From Myxococcales bacterium (lineage in GTDB: Bacteria > Myxococcota_A > UBA9042): a DNA stretch of 64,000 bases. The position numbers and the translations under genes were made by a program. Where the stretch lies: NCBI GenBank assembly GCA_009692425.1, contig SHZF01000002.1, positions 109,770 to 173,769 of the forward strand, given 5' to 3'. Positions within the stretch are counted from its first letter, which is position 1. Each line of letters starts with the position of its first letter. Under the pieces are notes generated by a model. The model had not been told where the DNA came from, ran no database searches, and saw only the letters and a list, made by a program, of their open reading frames with translations. Shown here piece after piece: positions 9,234 through 18,123 of this stretch.

Positions 9234-9512
9234 GATCCTCCGCCCCGACGCTCCGGCCGCCTTGACAGCCCACTGCAGCATCCTAACGTGCGCCCGCCGC
9301 GCTGGACAGGCGGTGGATGCCGATCTGGCTCCGCCGTCCGCGTGCGGTCAGGCTCGCGGGCCTCGGGAGCGGGCGTGTGCTGGGGGTGCCAGGGCCGGCG
9401 CGCCGGGCCGGGAATACCTCAGCGCTCCGACCGGTTCCCGCCCGCCCACGGCTCCTGCGAGGTCCGTGCTTTGCAGGTGTTCGGTCGGCCGACGCCGTTT
9501 GCAGGAGATAGA

Positions 9513-10475
9513 ATGACGCCCCATCCGGTCATCCAAGTGCGCGACTTGGTCAAGCGCTACCCGACGAAGACGGCGCTGGACGGCGTCTCATTCGACGTAC
9601 ACGCTGGCGAGATCCTTGGCCTGCTCGGACCCAACGGCGCGGGCAAGTCCACGAGCATGAAGATCTTGACGTCCTACCTGTCGCCCAGCTCCGGCAAGGT
9701 GACGGTGGACGGCATCGACCTCGACGTCGATCCGGTCGGCGTGCGCGCCCTGCTGGGCTACCTGCCCGAATCGACGCCCCTGTACCTTGACATGGTGGCC
9801 TACGACTACCTGATGTGGATCGGCGAGATGCGCGGCTTCGATCGCGCCACCTGCCACCGCCGCATCGCCGAAGTCGCCAGCGTCGTCGGGATCAAGGAAG
9901 TCATCGGCATGCAGATCGGCCAGCTGTCGAAGGGCTACAAGCAGCGCGTAGGTCTCGCCCAGGCGCTGCTGCACAATCCGAAAATCCTCATCCTCGACGA
10001 GCCGACTTCGGGCCTCGACCCCAACCAGATCGTCGAAATTCGCAACCTGATTCGGGATCTCGGCAAGTCGCACACCGTGATCCTGTCGAGCCACAATCTC
10101 GCCGAGGTGCGCCAGGTCTGCGACCGCATCGTGATCATCCACCGCGGCAAGGTCGTGGCCGACGGCTCGGTCGACGAACTGGAAGGCAAGGTCGGCGCGT
10201 CGCACAAGCTCGTCGTCGGCGTGGCTCCGGCGGCCGGTGCGCCGACCAGCGCCGTCGCAGCCCTGCTGGCGGGACTGCCGCGCGTCAAGGCTGCGATCTT
10301 CACACACGACGTCCGGGCGCCGGTACCGCACGCGGTGTACGACGTCGAGGCCGACGCCGACGTGAGGCCAGAACTCGCCGACGCGATCGGCAAGGCCGGC
10401 CACACCATCGTCGAACTGCGCCGCAAATCGATGGACTTGGAAGCGATCTTCCAGCAGTTGACGCACGACGTCTGA
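9513..10475 (+). CDS. ABC-2 type transporter ATP-binding protein, GldA-like
   Basis: This is the ATPase subunit of an ABC-2 exporter-type complex. It shows Walker A GPNGAGKST (about residue 42), the Q-loop region, the signature LSKGYKQRVGLAQ, Walker B ILILDEPTSGLDPNQ and the switch His in LSSHNL. The C-terminal 80 residues form a small regulatory domain, as in GldA-type ATPases. The ATG follows a GCAGGAGA ribosome site. The three downstream genes (permease, GldG-like, DUF4340) match the widespread Gld-like gene order. The cognate substrate is unknown in most bacteria; in Bacteroidetes the homologues support gliding. Confidence 0.9.
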   Translation: MTPHPVIQVRDLVKRYPTKTALDGVSFDVHAGEILGLLGPNGAGKSTSMKILTSYLSPSSGKVTVDGIDLDVDPVGVRALLGYLPESTPLYLDMVAYDYLMWIGEMRGFDRATCHRRIAEVASVVGIKEVIGMQIGQLSKGYKQRVGLAQALLHNPKILILDEPTSGLDPNQIVEIRNLIRDLGKSHTVILSSHNLAEVRQVCDRIVIIHRGKVVADGSVDELEGKVGASHKLVVGVAPAAGAPTSAVAALLAGLPRVKAAIFTHDVRAPVPHAVYDVEADADVRPELADAIGKAGHTIVELRRKSMDLEAIFQQLTHDV

Positions 10476-10506
10476 TCGCGCCACTGCCGTCTTGAGGAGA
10501 CTGACC

Positions 10507-11334
10507 ATGAGCAACACCGCTACGGAATCGCTGGCGCCATCGCCCACGCGCGGGGCGTCCGCAACCGCGATCGCCACGCCGCGCCCGCCGCGGGCCTCGT
10601 CAATGCGGCCGGTCATCACGATCGCGCGCCGCGAAATGGCCGCGACGTTCGATTCGCCGATCGCGTACATCGCCGGTACCGTGTTCCTTGTCGTGACCGG
10701 GTTGCTGTTCTTTTTTGGTGTGAGCGGAGCCGACGATTTCTTCGCCGCCCGCGAGGCCACGCTGCGGCCCCTGTTCGAGTACGCGCCGTGGGTGCTCGCC
10801 GTCATCCTGCCGGCCGTCACCATGCGGTTGCTGGCCGAGGAGAAGAAGGCGGGGACGCTCGAACTGCTCGTGACGCTGCCCGTCACCGACCTGCAGATCG
10901 TGCTGGGCAAGCTGCTCGGCGCCGTCGGCTTTTTGGCGGTGGCGTTGCTCTTGACCGGTGTGTTCCCACTGCTCGTCGCCATGAAGGGCGCTCCCGACCT
11001 CGGCGCAGTGGCTGGCGGTTATCTGGGGCTGTTTCTCGTAGGCACGGCGTTCTTGTCGTTGGGGCTGATGACATCGACGTGGACCCACAACCAGATCGTC
11101 GCATTCATCGTCGGACTGCTCCTGTGCGCCTTCTTCTGGACGGCCACGGACGCGCTGCTCAAGGCCGTATTCGATCCGGTTCCGTCGGTGCTCCAGCTGC
11201 TGAATTTTCAGAACCAATTCAGCGATTTCTCCAAGGGAGTCGTCGACCTGCGCAATGTTCTGTACTTCGTTGCTGTGACTGCCGTGGGCGTCGCGGTTTC
11301 GACCTACTCGCTGCAATCGCGCCAGTGGAAGTGA
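10507..11334 (+). CDS. ABC-2 type permease, GldF-like
   Basis: This is the membrane subunit partner of the preceding ATPase. After a Thr/Ala-rich N-terminus of about 35 residues there are six hydrophobic segments. The family feature EEKKAGTLELLVTLPVTD, which links the second and third helices, is present. The ATG at 10507 follows GAGGAG with good spacing; an in-frame codon 15 nt upstream is less likely. The gap to the ATPase stop is 31 nt, so the two form one operon with the GldG-like gene. Confidence 0.9.
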   Translation: MSNTATESLAPSPTRGASATAIATPRPPRASSMRPVITIARREMAATFDSPIAYIAGTVFLVVTGLLFFFGVSGADDFFAAREATLRPLFEYAPWVLAVILPAVTMRLLAEEKKAGTLELLVTLPVTDLQIVLGKLLGAVGFLAVALLLTGVFPLLVAMKGAPDLGAVAGGYLGLFLVGTAFLSLGLMTSTWTHNQIVAFIVGLLLCAFFWTATDALLKAVFDPVPSVLQLLNFQNQFSDFSKGVVDLRNVLYFVAVTAVGVAVSTYSLQSRQWK

Positions 11335-11405
11335 GCGCTTTCCACTTCTGACACCCCCCTGCGCTGTCCGGCCATCCGTTGCGGTGGCACCCGACGAGGC
11401 AATCC

Positions 11406-13910
11406 ATGGCAACCGCTACTCCCGCCAGCCCGGCCGCCGCTCCGGCGACCCGCAGCCGCACCGACGCCGTCGTCATGCTCGGCGCCACGATCGGCATCGC
11501 CGTGGTCATCAACGCGCTGGCGTTGCAGACATCGGTCCGCCTGGATCTGACCGAACAGAAGATCCATACGCTTTCGGACGCCAGCGTCGCGGCGGCCCAG
11601 GCGCTCGACAACGTCGCCGTCACCGTCTACGTGTCGAAGAAGCTGCCGGAAACGATCCCGACCCCGCAGGGCAAGGTTCCCTTGCGCGGCATTGAGCGGT
11701 CGTTTCGCGACAAGATCGACGAGTACCTGCGCGCGTCGGGCGGCCACATGAGCATCGCCTACGCCGACGACAACAGCCCCGGCGTCGGCACGATCGAGGA
11801 GCAGGGCGAAGCGGCGAAGCTCGAGCCGTTTTCGTCCACGGAGGCCGAAGTCACCGGCGGCCAGCTGAAATTCGCGCGCTTCGTCATGGGCGCCACCTTT
11901 CACTACAAGACCGTGCACGAGGTGCTGCCCAAGGCCCTCCAGCCGGGTTTCTATGAGTTTGAGATCACGAAGATCCTCTTGCGGCTGAAGGAAAAACACG
12001 ACAACGCTGAGTTGATGAAGGAGCCGCTGGCGCATGGCAAGGCGCTGTTCGAGGGCGTGAAGGCGTGCAACGAGGCGGTGCAAAAGGCTGCGAAGGTCGA
12101 CGAAAAAGAAGCCGACACGACGGCCGGGCTCAACCTGAAGGCCGCGACCGACCCCACCCAGAAGAGGCTGGACGCGCTCAAGCTGGCCCGCCCCGACCTC
12201 GACAAGGTGTGCAAGCCCGTCGGCGATCTCGTCACGAAGGAGGGCGGACCGCTGAAGGGCAAGAACCAGTTCGGCGACAACCTTGTGCAGGCAGCCAACC
12301 AGTTCCGCGAGGCTTGGGACGACTTGGCGCAGACCGTCGGGCCGGCCGGCAGCGCGGAGCCCGACAAGAAAGCCGTGATGCCGCCGCACATCGTGGTGCC
12401 GCAGCTCGTCAACGTGCTCGAGCAGCTGTTTCGCGAAGTGGACCGCGCGCACCAGACGCTGACCGACAGTCCGGGGCGCAAGCAGATCGGCTTCCTGTGC
12501 GGCCACGACGAATTCTGCCCGTTCGGCGAGGCCGAGCCCTTCGTGCAGGAGCAGCTCGCCATGATGATGGCGCAGAACAACCCGATGATGAAGCAGATCG
12601 TCCAGGCCGCCACCCAGATCGCGCAAGGCATCGACGAGACGAACGGGCGCATTGGCGACAACCTGTTCACGAAGCGCGGCTACTCGATCCGGCGCGTCGA
12701 TCCAGGCGAGCCGATCGGCAGCGACATCAGCGCCTTGATCGTGTATGCGCCGCGCAAGGCCGTCAGTGAATACACCAAGTTCCAACTCGACCAGTTCCTG
12801 CTCTCGGGTCGCGCGGTCGTGATGCTGGCGCAGGAATGGGAAGTCGCACTGATGAACATGGCCGCGTCCGACGACATCGGCAACGACATGCGCACCGACT
12901 ACACCGCGATGACGGCAACCACATCCAACTTGGGCGACATCCTCAAGGGGTGGGGCATCGAGCTGAAGAAGGAGCCAATCCTCGATTCCGAGCACGTCGA
13001 TACCGTGCGCGTCATGCAGCTCGTCAACCGGGGTGGGCTGCAATTCCAGACGCAGCAGGATTTTCCCTACGGTCTGATTCCGGTCGCCGTCGATTTCGAC
13101 CGCAGCCATCCGCTGACGCGTTCGCTCTCCAACCTCGCCCTGCCGTACACCACGAGCCTCGAAGTCACGACGGCCCTGCGCAACGACAAGCGCTTCGAGG
13201 TCGTCGACGTGATCAAGAGCTCCAAGACGTCGGTGCGCAAGGCCCCGCCGATTCCGGTGATTCCGCCGGCGCTGAACGAACTCGTCAAACGCACGCCGCC
13301 GACCGGGCCGCACACGCTGGCGCTGTACGTGCGCGGTCCCTTCCCGTCGCTGTTTGCGGGCAAGGAACTGCCGAAACGGCCCAAGCGTGAAGACAAGGGC
13401 AAGGACCCAATGGGCATGGAGCGCCCCAAGGACACGGACGAAAACGTCGACAACGACTGGGCGTTGGCCAAGCGCCAGTTTCGGGCCGAGGGCTCCGGCA
13501 AGCTGCTCGTGGTCGCGTCAAACCTGGGCATCGAAGGGCTCAGCCGCGCCACGGTGCTCAGCGGCTTCGACCTGTCCAAACTGACGCAGTTTTCGGCGGA
13601 CACGATCAAGCTGTACCAGCAGTGGCAGGCCGGTTTCCAGAACTGGCAGATTCGCATTGGCCAAGTATCGCACCTGCTCGGTGACAACCTGCAGTTTCTC
13701 TACAACGTGCTCGACTGGGCCAGTTCGCACGAAGCGCTGGTCGCGATCCGATCGAAGGGCGACACGCGTCGACCGCTGGAGCAGATCGAGAATGACGACG
13801 CCCGCCGGTTGCGTCTCGGGGCCTTGTTGGGCGCGCCCCTTCTTCTGGTGGGCGCAGGCCTGGCGCGCTGGCGGATGCGCCGGCGCCGCGATGCGGCGTT
13901 GCAGGTGTAG
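11406..13910 (+). CDS. GldG-family ABC auxiliary protein, membrane-anchored
   Basis: A transmembrane helix near the N-terminus (about residues 22-42) is followed by the family start of the periplasmic part (DLTEQKIHTLSDAS). The large extracytoplasmic region (about 45-800) resembles GldG/DUF4350-type domains. It contains an insertion of about 170 residues rich in Lys/Glu (about residues 200-370) that looks helical. A second helix lies close to the C-terminus (about 803-822). At 834 residues it is longer than typical GldG proteins (about 550-600), mainly because of this insertion. The ATG at 11406 was chosen over an upstream in-frame codon because it directly precedes the conserved region. Confidence 0.8.
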   Translation: MATATPASPAAAPATRSRTDAVVMLGATIGIAVVINALALQTSVRLDLTEQKIHTLSDASVAAAQALDNVAVTVYVSKKLPETIPTPQGKVPLRGIERSFRDKIDEYLRASGGHMSIAYADDNSPGVGTIEEQGEAAKLEPFSSTEAEVTGGQLKFARFVMGATFHYKTVHEVLPKALQPGFYEFEITKILLRLKEKHDNAELMKEPLAHGKALFEGVKACNEAVQKAAKVDEKEADTTAGLNLKAATDPTQKRLDALKLARPDLDKVCKPVGDLVTKEGGPLKGKNQFGDNLVQAANQFREAWDDLAQTVGPAGSAEPDKKAVMPPHIVVPQLVNVLEQLFREVDRAHQTLTDSPGRKQIGFLCGHDEFCPFGEAEPFVQEQLAMMMAQNNPMMKQIVQAATQIAQGIDETNGRIGDNLFTKRGYSIRRVDPGEPIGSDISALIVYAPRKAVSEYTKFQLDQFLLSGRAVVMLAQEWEVALMNMAASDDIGNDMRTDYTAMTATTSNLGDILKGWGIELKKEPILDSEHVDTVRVMQLVNRGGLQFQTQQDFPYGLIPVAVDFDRSHPLTRSLSNLALPYTTSLEVTTALRNDKRFEVVDVIKSSKTSVRKAPPIPVIPPALNELVKRTPPTGPHTLALYVRGPFPSLFAGKELPKRPKREDKGKDPMGMERPKDTDENVDNDWALAKRQFRAEGSGKLLVVASNLGIEGLSRATVLSGFDLSKLTQFSADTIKLYQQWQAGFQNWQIRIGQVSHLLGDNLQFLYNVLDWASSHEALVAIRSKGDTRRPLEQIENDDARRLRLGALLGAPLLLVGAGLARWRMRRRRDAALQV

Positions 13911-13967
13911 CGGGCGGCAGCCCAACCAGGAACGGGGCGCGATGGCGTTCGACAGCAGAGGGAGTCC

Positions 13968-15899
13968 ATGAAGCGATCGACATGGTACGTGGTCGGAACG
14001 TTTGCAGTCCTGCTCGCGGCTTATGCCGCCATGTCGTGGCGCCCGAAGGCCGATACGCCGCCGCCGCTCTCCATCGACGGCTACATTGGCAACCTGTCGG
14101 AACAGGACGCGCGCAGCCAGGCCAAGGACACTCCGCCGCCGGTCAAGCGGATCGTGATCCGGCGCAAGGATGAGGAGATCACCCTCGACCGGCTGCCACC
14201 CGCCAGCAAGGACAAGCCCGAGGCCGTCACCGAGTTGAAGTGGACCGCCAAGCGGGTCGCCCACGGCAAGACGACGGAGACGAAGGCGCAGGGCTTTCGG
14301 GCGCAGAGCATGTCGGAAACGCTGATGCGATCCATCCGGTCGTCGCACACGCGCAAGGTGAGCGCAGCCGAATTGAAAGACTATGGACTGGACGCCGACC
14401 ACCGCATCGAAGTTGAGTGGACCCTCGACAACCGCACCGTCAAGATTCGCCTCGGGTTGCTGCAAAAGCCAGAAGAGGGGGACCCGAGCACGTGGGTGCA
14501 GGCCGCGGGGGTGGACGATGTCGTCTACCAGGTGGCGGCGCGCGACCTGCGCACCAGCTTCGATGTGACCTGGAGCGACCTGCGCGACCGTTCGGTGTTG
14601 AGCCTCAAGCTCGAAGACGTTGACCGCATCGAAATCGAGAACCCTGCGGACGCCAAGGCGAAGAAGGTCGTGGCGCAGCGCCCAGGCCTATCCGACGTCC
14701 AGCGCAAGGAACTGGCCGACAAGAAGCAGGAACGGGACGCCAACGAAGGCTGGGCGCTCCAGGAGCCGGCGGGCGTCGTCACCGGCGACATCGGCGACTG
14801 GTTGAAGGCGATCGATCGGTTCAGTGTGAGCGAATTCATCGACTCCGCTACGGTGGCCGACAAGAAGCTCGACACGGGCTTGGACGATCCCGCGACCCGC
14901 GTGGTCGTCACGGTGACCGCAGGCAAGGACAAGACCGTGATCGTGTTCGGTCGCACCGACGCCGAGCGCCCCAACAAGGAAGCCTATGCCCGCATCGAGG
15001 GTCGCGACGAACTGTACCTCGTGGCGTCGTACACGAAGGACCAGATCGTGCAGACCTTGGACCAGTTGCGCGACCGTCGGCTGCTCGGCGCGCGCCACGG
15101 CAAGGACGCGACAGCCTTCAAGCTGACGTCCGGCGCGATGCGGCTCGACGGCACGCGCGGTCCCGCGGGCTGGACGCTGGCGGGCGCCGAGGTGCGGCCG
15201 AGTGCTGCGGCGATCGACACGTTCCTGGGTGACCTGGACGCACTCAAGGTGGACTTTGCCGCACCCGAGGCTCCCACGGCGACGGGTCTCGACGCTCCCG
15301 GGGCCACTGCGGAATTTCAGTTTGGCGGCGAGACGGTGCGCTTCGACCTTGGCAAGGAGGTCGATGGCAATACATGGGGACGGTCGTTCGCCGGTGGCCA
15401 GCCTGGCGACACGTTCAAACTCAGTTCGTGGAACGCCGGCAAGCTCAAGAAGACCGGCGCTGACCTTGCCGACAAGCACCTGATCGAGGTGGCCCGCGAC
15501 GACATTGCAGAACTGTGGCTGACACCGCCCGCTGCTGCCGATGCGGTGCACCTTGTGCGCGACGTAACGGGCAGCGGCTGGTCCGGAGACGGCGGAGGAA
15601 AGCGTGGGAAAATCAAGGAGGACGCGGCCAACGACCTGATCCGCGCGGTGGCCGACGCCGAATGGTCCGCCGTGCACGCGGATAAGGCTCCGGCAAGTGT
15701 GGGGTTGGATGGGGGACATTTCAGCGTAAAGGTGCGCACCCGGGCTGGGAAAGAGGCAGAAATCCGCCTTTCTGAACAGAAGGCGGGCGAGGATCCCTAC
15801 GTCGTAGCGGTCGTGGCCGGCAAGATGGACAAGGTCGCGGCAATCGGGTCGTGGGCGGCTGGCAATCTGCGCAAGGTCGCGAAAGACTTCTTTGAGTGA
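13968..15899 (+). CDS. DUF4340-containing membrane-anchored protein
   Basis: A single N-terminal helix (about residues 5-22) is followed by a roughly 610-residue extracytoplasmic region with the repeated beta-rich DUF4340 pattern. Two similar halves can be seen, each with a 'D..R.R.ll' strand-turn. The ATG follows GAGGGAGT. DUF4340 genes habitually follow GldG-like genes in this type of operon, so it is the fourth component of the same envelope ABC system. A biochemical role has not been established for the family. Confidence 0.8.
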   Translation: MKRSTWYVVGTFAVLLAAYAAMSWRPKADTPPPLSIDGYIGNLSEQDARSQAKDTPPPVKRIVIRRKDEEITLDRLPPASKDKPEAVTELKWTAKRVAHGKTTETKAQGFRAQSMSETLMRSIRSSHTRKVSAAELKDYGLDADHRIEVEWTLDNRTVKIRLGLLQKPEEGDPSTWVQAAGVDDVVYQVAARDLRTSFDVTWSDLRDRSVLSLKLEDVDRIEIENPADAKAKKVVAQRPGLSDVQRKELADKKQERDANEGWALQEPAGVVTGDIGDWLKAIDRFSVSEFIDSATVADKKLDTGLDDPATRVVVTVTAGKDKTVIVFGRTDAERPNKEAYARIEGRDELYLVASYTKDQIVQTLDQLRDRRLLGARHGKDATAFKLTSGAMRLDGTRGPAGWTLAGAEVRPSAAAIDTFLGDLDALKVDFAAPEAPTATGLDAPGATAEFQFGGETVRFDLGKEVDGNTWGRSFAGGQPGDTFKLSSWNAGKLKKTGADLADKHLIEVARDDIAELWLTPPAAADAVHLVRDVTGSGWSGDGGGKRGKIKEDAANDLIRAVADAEWSAVHADKAPASVGLDGGHFSVKVRTRAGKEAEIRLSEQKAGEDPYVVAVVAGKMDKVAAIGSWAAGNLRKVAKDFFE

Positions 15900-16104
15900 T
15901 TGCACACGAGGGAGTCGCTTTCTCCAGCCCGACGCACTGCCGCCGCGGGGTTTCGCAGCGCCCCGCCACAGACTGGCACAGACGCCAAGTGACCGGTTTC
16001 GTATGGATTCAGTCCGACAGACGCCAACTGTACGACTTCGTGCGCTTCTGTCGTGTCTGCGGATCCACACTGCATTGCGCGGCGAAATGTCCCGCAAAGG
16101 TTGC

Positions 16105-16133
16105 TTGTCGCGGCCCACACAGACGACTACCAT
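16105..16133 (+). promoter_or_regulatory. candidate sigma-70 promoter for the lone ABC ATPase gene
   Basis: TTGTCG and TACCAT are separated by 17 bp. The predicted start of transcription (about 16140) lies about 3 nt before the ATG at 16143, which would make a leaderless or nearly leaderless transcript. Confidence 0.4.
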
Positions 16134-16142
16134 CCGGCGCCG

Positions 16143-17051
16143 ATGATTCGTCTGCACCAAGTCAGCAAGAGCTACGGGCACGGAACCACCACCGTGCACG
16201 CCCTGCGCGACGTGACGCTGCACATTGGTGCAGGCGAGTTCGTTGCGATCATGGGCCCGTCCGGCAGCGGTAAGTCCACGTTGCTCAACATCTTGTCTGC
16301 CCTCGACGTGCCCACCACTGGGACCGTCGCACTGGCCGGGCGAGATGTGGCTGCGCTGTCCGACGATGAGGTCACGCGCTTCCGTCGCGACCGAATCGGA
16401 CTGATTTTCCAGTTCTTCAATCTTCTGCCGACGATGACGGCGGTCGAAAATGTGTTGCTGCCTGTTCTGCTGGGCCGACGCGCTACTGCACAGGACGAAG
16501 CGCGTGCCGTGACACTGTTGGAGCGCGTTGGCCTTGGGCACCGACTCCAGCACAGACCGGGCGAACTGAGCGGCGGTGAGATGCAGCGGGTGGCGGTTGC
16601 GCGGGCATTCGTGACGGCGCCGCCGATTCTGCTGGCCGACGAACCCACGGGGAACCTCGACTCCACTTCCGGCGCGGAGGTGTTGCGTTTGCTGCGGCAG
16701 GAGGCCGACGAGCGCGGCACGACCGTGGTGATGGTGACACACGACGCGCAGGCGGCCCGCGTCGGCACTCGTCTGGTTGTCATTCGCGATGGGCGGGTTC
16801 ACGATGATAGGCAGACCGTAGGCCTGCCGGGCCATGGGGAGTTCGGCAACCCTGCAGTATCGTACGCCGATGGCATGGCTGACGACCGCAACAGGCAGGA
16901 CCAACCCCAAGGCTCGCACGCTCACAGCAGTTCGGGCAATCACAGTAGTTCGGGCGATTCCGACAGTTCGGGCGATTCCGACAGTTCGGACGATCACGAC
17001 AGGCCGGCGAGTTCCAAGCGCCCGGCGATTCAACTGGAGGCGATGGGATGA
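16143..17051 (+). CDS. ABC transporter ATPase, LolD/MacB type, with Ser/Asp-rich repeated tail
   Basis: Residues 1-225 form a complete ATPase of the LolD/FtsE/MacB class, with Walker A GPSGSGKST, signature LSGGEMQRVAVARA, Walker B LLADEPTGNLDS and the His-switch VTHD. Such ATPases normally work with an FtsX/MacB-like permease, but none is encoded next to it. The last 75 residues are atypical for the family: a His/Ser/Asp-rich low-complexity tail built from an 18-bp repeat. The stop overlaps the start of the AT-hook gene as ATGA, so the two are coupled. The ATG at 16143 gives the normal family N-terminus. Confidence 0.85.
   Translation: MIRLHQVSKSYGHGTTTVHALRDVTLHIGAGEFVAIMGPSGSGKSTLLNILSALDVPTTGTVALAGRDVAALSDDEVTRFRRDRIGLIFQFFNLLPTMTAVENVLLPVLLGRRATAQDEARAVTLLERVGLGHRLQHRPGELSGGEMQRVAVARAFVTAPPILLADEPTGNLDSTSGAEVLRLLRQEADERGTTVVMVTHDAQAARVGTRLVVIRDGRVHDDRQTVGLPGHGEFGNPAVSYADGMADDRNRQDQPQGSHAHSSSGNHSSSGDSDSSGDSDSSDDHDRPASSKRPAIQLEAMG
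16926..16997 (+). repeat. 18-bp coding tandem repeat, four copies
   Basis: The core agttcgggc starts at 16929, 16947, 16965 and 16983, exactly 18 bp apart. The unit encodes the degenerate hexapeptide S-S-G-D-S-D in the tail of the ATPase. The two inner units are the most alike. Confidence 0.85.
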
Positions 17052-18049
17052 AGTACGAATTCAAGATGCACGGCGTCTCGGTGCGCAGCACGGGCGCCGG
17101 CCAGGTGGCACTTTCCCTGGATGCGGGCGGCGTCGTTCTCGACACCCACGATTTTGTCGCGCTGTCGCGCATGTTGCAGGCCGTCGCCCTCGTGCAGAGC
17201 AGCGCAGCACCGGACGGAGCGCGCCAACCTGGGCAGCCTGCCCAGCAAGATGGCGCCGGCCCTGCAGCTGCCGTGGTCATCTCTGTGCCCGCCCGCTCCC
17301 CCGGTCGCCCCGCGACGGACGCAACGGGTGGCACGCCCGTCACAGCGGCGCAGGCGACGGGGCCGGCGGCCGCCGTTCGGGGTCCGGGTCGCCCGCGCAC
17401 CAGCGTGGCAGGCAGCAGCGCTCCGGCCAAGGCTCCCGCTCCGGCCAAGGCGGCTGCGCAGCCCGATCACACCAGCACGGCGCCGACCGGGCCGGGTCCT
17501 GGGCGGCCGCGGCGCGCGGTCCTCGGTCATGGCCTCGCGATGCCGGGCGATGCAAGCGCCAAGGTGCGGCGCAAGCCGGGTCCCAAGCCGAGGGTTCGCG
17601 ATGCCAGCGCGCCCTTGCCGGCCGCGCCGGGCCGTCTCCGCCAGGCGACGCTCGGTGTCGTGGCGACCGGTGCGCCGCCGCCCCGGGAGGGCCCGGCACG
17701 CGGGCGTCGGCGTGTTGTGGCACCCGGCGAAGACACCGCGGCGCGACGTGGCGGCCCGCGCTTCATCGATCTCGTCGATGGGTGGATGAAACTGAACCCC
17801 GGCGCCAAGACCCGTGAGGAGATCGTGCGCGCAGCGATCGACAACGGCTGGACCGAGGTCGCCAAGGCCAAGCACCTCGTCGACACGACGATTCCGCGCT
17901 TTCGCGAGATTTTCCTGAAGAACACGGATGGCTCGTATGTGCGCCGTGCCGAGAAGGAACTTCGCCTGCCCGCAGTCCCTGGCAAGGTGAACCGCCGACG
18001 GGGCGGCGTCGAGACGCGCGTGGCGGGCACGACGACCGAGGCCCAGTAG
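17048..18049 (+). CDS. AT-hook-like DNA-binding protein, unassigned family
   Basis: A short folded N-terminus (about residues 1-50) is followed by a disordered Ala/Pro/Arg region (about 55-235). That region contains several AT-hook-like cores: SPGRPA, GPGRPRTS, GPGRPRRA and RRKPGPKPR. AT hooks insert G-R-P tripeptides into the minor groove of AT-rich DNA. The C-terminal part (about 238-310) is compact and helical (GWMKLNPGAKTREEIVRAA and following), possibly a winged-helix or homeodomain-like fold. The whole protein resembles the bacterial use of eukaryote-like architectural proteins, for example CarD in Myxococcus, but is not CarD. The ATGA overlap couples it to the ABC ATPase. A chromatin or regulatory role is inferred. 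Confidence 0.65.
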   Translation: MKYEFKMHGVSVRSTGAGQVALSLDAGGVVLDTHDFVALSRMLQAVALVQSSAAPDGARQPGQPAQQDGAGPAAAVVISVPARSPGRPATDATGGTPVTAAQATGPAAAVRGPGRPRTSVAGSSAPAKAPAPAKAAAQPDHTSTAPTGPGPGRPRRAVLGHGLAMPGDASAKVRRKPGPKPRVRDASAPLPAAPGRLRQATLGVVATGAPPPREGPARGRRRVVAPGEDTAARRGGPRFIDLVDGWMKLNPGAKTREEIVRAAIDNGWTEVAKAKHLVDTTIPRFREIFLKNTDGSYVRRAEKELRLPAVPGKVNRRRGGVETRVAGTTTEAQ

Positions 18050-18123
18050 GCTATCGGGCCAGCCGGCGCGGAGAAGGCCCCGGCGCGAAGAATCCAACGT
18101 ACCGTTGCGGGACGCGGTTCCGA

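Noticed and set aside
15896..16273. A plus-strand frame with a Cys cluster just before the ABC ATPase
   Set aside because: It continues out of frame into the ATPase gene, has no good start, and the Cys pattern matches no family I know.
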